A DNA stretch of 11,389 bases from JAHJRN01 sp043805355. GTDB lineage: Bacteria; Patescibacteriota; Patescibacteriia; 2-12-FULL-60-25. The notes under the pieces are model-generated. The model saw only the letters and a list, made by a program, of their open reading frames with translations. It had not been told where the DNA came from and made no database searches. The position numbers were made by a program, and so were the translations under genes. The stretch is from positions 1-11,389 of the forward strand of contig JAZDIB010000029.1 in assembly GCA_043805355.1 (NCBI GenBank), read 5' to 3'. Of the stretch, positions 11,018-11,389 are shown piece by piece (the first letter of the stretch is position 1; each line of letters opens with the position of its first letter).

Positions 11018-11389
11018 TCCGCCTCAAGGATTGCCGTGAGCCGCTCGTCGACGTCCGGACGGCCTGTCCCGGCATCGTGGTGAACCTCGGACGGGACGGC
11101 CGGACGGCGTATCTCCGCAAGACCGTGGCCGAGATGATCTGCCGCGCGAAAACGTACCTGCCAAAAGGCATGACGTTCATCGTGAACGACGCGTGGCGGC
11201 CTCGGCATGTCCAAGATGGCATCCGCGCGGGCTTCATCGAGAGCTTCACGAGGATGCATCCCGCGTGGTCCAAGACGCGGGTCCTCCAGGAGGTCGGAAA
11301 ATACGTCGCACCGTCGGACGGCGTGTTCGTCTCCGGGCACATGACCGGCGGCGCCGTGGACCTTCGGCTCTGGAAGGACGGGCGGAAGA
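11014..11389 (+). CDS. D-alanyl-D-alanine dipeptidase, VanX/DdpX type (5' part)
   Basis: The first 125 codons of a zinc M15D peptidase that runs off the window. NDAWRPRHVQ (58-67) holds the substrate-positioning Arg62 of the family, and SGHMTGGAVDLRLW (107-120) is the SxHxxGxAxD zinc motif with ligands His109 and Asp116. Enzymes of this type cleave D-Ala-D-Ala, either for vancomycin resistance (VanX) or for using peptidoglycan fragments (DdpX). No vanH/vanA-like ligase is visible, so turnover is a safer guess than resistance. The later catalytic Glu and third ligand lie beyond the edge. The ATG overlaps the upstream stop in ATGA, which supports coupled translation. There is no signal peptide, so it is probably cytoplasmic. 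Confidence 0.88.
   Translation, partial: MIRLKDCREPLVDVRTACPGIVVNLGRDGRTAYLRKTVAEMICRAKTYLPKGMTFIVNDAWRPRHVQDGIRAGFIESFTRMHPAWSKTRVLQEVGKYVAPSDGVFVSGHMTGGAVDLRLWKDGRK

Overview
The window is a GC-rich bacterial chromosomal segment with short intergenic gaps. It carries two families of dispersed palindromic repeats, and many start codons have no Shine-Dalgarno sequence but sit in an 'ATATG' context. No ribosomal or other strict marker gene is present. The repeat types, the single-domain GIY-YIG gene, YwbE and the small hypothetical proteins remind me of candidate-phyla (Patescibacteria-like) genomes, but this placement is a low-confidence impression. TGA is used as a normal stop codon throughout.

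Layout. (1) 2-1679: the end of one MacB/FtsX-type ABC transporter permease and a complete paralogous permease. (2) 1695-4000: a tail-anchored serine/threonine kinase with its own promoter and terminator, then a prohibitin-like SPFH protein ending at a bidirectional terminator. (3) 4003-6762, minus strand: an SOS-type cluster reading lexA, a small DUF6504-like protein, a GIY-YIG nuclease-domain protein and dinB. A copy or fragment of one palindromic repeat sits in every junction of this cluster, and a second type of palindromic repeat lies in frame inside dinB. (4) 6779-9193: a cassette bounded by two copies of an imperfect direct repeat of about 25 bp. It holds a promoter, a foldable leader, an unlisted 29-residue CxxC peptide gene with a strong ribosome binding site, an intercistronic hairpin, a SPASM-type radical SAM enzyme, a terminator, a small class I methyltransferase and a broken HNH nuclease gene. 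(5) 9256-11389: a tight plus-strand run with a hypothetical protein, a MazG-like pyrophosphohydrolase, YwbE, a CC...CPKC family protein, a small membrane protein and the start of a VanX/DdpX-type D-Ala-D-Ala dipeptidase.

The main discovery candidate is the peptide plus radical SAM/SPASM plus methyltransferase cassette. It has the architecture of a ribosomally synthesised, post-translationally modified peptide (RiPP) locus and seems to have been inserted between lexA and the downstream operon. Its base composition is visibly more AT-rich towards the methyltransferase and HNH end, and its first two genes have strong Shine-Dalgarno sequences while most surrounding genes do not. I do not recognise the precursor family, so novelty is possible but unproven.
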